Assembly (NCBI GenBank): GCA_900548565.1 | Contig: URKV01000014.1 | Coordinates: forward strand, 1 to 22,567 | From: an uncultured Collinsella sp. | GTDB lineage: Bacteria; Actinomycetota; Coriobacteriia; Coriobacteriales; Coriobacteriaceae | Length of the DNA stretch: 22,567 nucleotides | Direction: 5' to 3' | Shown here: one piece after another, positions 21,747 to 22,567 of the stretch | Numbering within the stretch: position 1 is the first letter of the stretch | How the letters are laid out: the number at the start of each line of letters is the position of its first letter | Translations under genes and position numbers: made by a program | Notes under the pieces: generated by a model | Databases searched by the model: none | The model's input: only the letters and a program-made list of their open reading frames with translations | Told to the model about the DNA's origin: nothing

Positions 21747-22567
21747 CTACGAGCGCAGTGTTATTTTATCGCGCAGCGACTTGAGGTCTTCGGTAACAGT
21801 CCGGTCTTCCTGAATCATCTTCTGAACCTTTTTATAGCTCGTACTGACGGTCGAGTGGTTGCGGTTGCCAAACTCGGCGCCCACGGCCGTCGTCGTCATC
21901 TCGCACATCTCGATCGCCAGGTAGATAGCGATATGGCGCGCCTTGGCGATGTTGGCGTTGCGGCGAGGCCCGATGAGTTCCTCGTGCGTCACACCGTATT
22001 GCTCCTCGATGACGGACTGGACCGTCTGCACATTGATCTTCTTGGCCGATGTGTCGAAGTACTGGTTGGCGATGGCGTCGATGTCGTCAAAGGTGAGTTC
22101 CCTGCCCTCGCGCTCGCGATCGCCCGCTTCGCCGGCACAACGCTCGCAAAAGCTCTCGAGCTCGCGAATGTTGGTGCCCGAGACCTCGGCCATGTGTTTA
22201 AAGTGCGCGTCGGTCAGATGTCCGCCGTCGCCCCCGTAGGCCGCCAGCAGCGAGTCGTTGCCCGCCTCGGGCGCGGCGGCGATCGTGTTCTCGTAATAAC
22301 GCTGCAAAATCTTGTACTTCATCTCGTAGCTCGGCTCCGCCACCAGACACAGCAGACCGGCATTAAAGCGGCTGGTCAGGCGCTCGTCCATATTAAGGTC
22401 CTTGGGAGCGCGATCGGCGGCGATCACGACTTTCTTGTTGTTACGGATGAATTCGTCCATCAACTGGAAGAAGTAATCCACGCTCGCGCGCTTGCCAATG
22501 ATGTTCTGGATGTCATCGATGATAAGCACGTCGACGCCGTGGTACGCCTGCATAATGGGGGCGTTGC
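21747..22567 (-). CDS. dnaA: Chromosomal replication initiator DnaA, 5' part outside the window
   Basis: DnaA is the AAA+ initiator that melts the origin and recruits the helicase. 272 C-terminal residues are visible; the frame is open to the window edge, so the ATG at 22551-22553 is internal. Walker B reads VDVLIIDDIQNI; sensor I is KKVVIAADRAPKDL; the arginine-finger box is DERLTSRFNAGL; the AAA+ lid follows. Domain IV holds the helix-turn-helix with PRRNANIAKARHIAIYLAIEM and the DNA-contact signature NRNHSTV (codons 21846-21866), where most DnaA proteins have (G/N)RDHTTV. The Asp-to-Asn change is at E. coli D433, in the major-groove contact triad. The stop is TAG at 21747-21749. Co-transcription with dnaN is likely since no terminator follows. 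Confidence 0.97.
   Translation of the reverse strand, partial: NAPIMQAYHGVDVLIIDDIQNIIGKRASVDYFFQLMDEFIRNNKKVVIAADRAPKDLNMDERLTSRFNAGLLCLVAEPSYEMKYKILQRYYENTIAAAPEAGNDSLLAAYGGDGGHLTDAHFKHMAEVSGTNIRELESFCERCAGEAGDREREGRELTFDDIDAIANQYFDTSAKKINVQTVQSVIEEQYGVTHEELIGPRRNANIAKARHIAIYLAIEMCEMTTTAVGAEFGNRNHSTVSTSYKKVQKMIQEDRTVTEDLKSLRDKITLRS

Overview
The window is a 22.6-kb stretch of an actinobacterial chromosome, most likely Coriobacteriia and Collinsella-like. The reasons are high G+C coding sequence, the order dnaA-dnaN-recF-dciA-gyrB-gyrA-tRNA-Ile-tRNA-Ala typical of actinobacteria, GTG/TTG starts behind strong GGAGG-type ribosome binding sites, and an anaerobe/gut-style Cna-B pilin locus. The genus is an inference from gene content; no database search was possible. 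Bases 1-48 are not biological: they read as an Illumina Nextera i7 adapter, so the left edge is a contig end.

Layout, left to right. (1) 49-738, minus: rpsF then ssb, ssb cut off by the adapter. (2) 739-1242: non-coding, with a cluster of DnaA-box-like 9-mers beside an AT-rich stretch. (3) 1243-1510, plus: two tRNA-Ser genes, each followed by a terminator. (4) 1537-1673: a tRNA T-arm-like fragment and a nest of palindromes. (5) 1839-3781, plus: a TRIC/UPF0126 membrane protein and an exported bactofilin-like beta-solenoid protein with a C-terminal membrane domain. (6) 3788-3898: a REP-like palindrome pair and a terminator. (7) 4004-9347, minus: a two-gene operon for LPXTG-like surface proteins (a 1235-aa adhesin and a 547-aa pilin), with no sortase in the window. 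(8) 9770-13096, minus: typA, two unrecognised genes and a bifunctional-nuclease-domain gene. (9) 13211-13600: tRNA-Ile, tRNA-Ala and a second tRNA-Ile with promoter and terminators. (10) 13604-13788: a long near-perfect inverted repeat. (11) 13854-22567, minus: gyrA, gyrB, dciA, recF, dnaN and the 3' part of dnaA.

The right half is the chromosome-initiation neighbourhood: DnaA melts the origin, DciA helps load the helicase, DnaN is the sliding clamp, RecF handles gaps, and GyrAB relieves supercoiling. The dnaA-dnaN spacer has the layout of a basal origin unwinding system: degenerate DnaA boxes, a short spacer, TA(A/G) trinucleotides, then an AT-rich stretch, in the same orientation as in Bacillus subtilis. 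The visible DnaA carries Asn where the DNA-contact motif usually has Asp. Together these are the most interesting signals in the window. The accessory part (1.5-9.6 kb) is mosaic: the adhesin gene is clearly richer in A+T than its partner pilin gene and the housekeeping genes.
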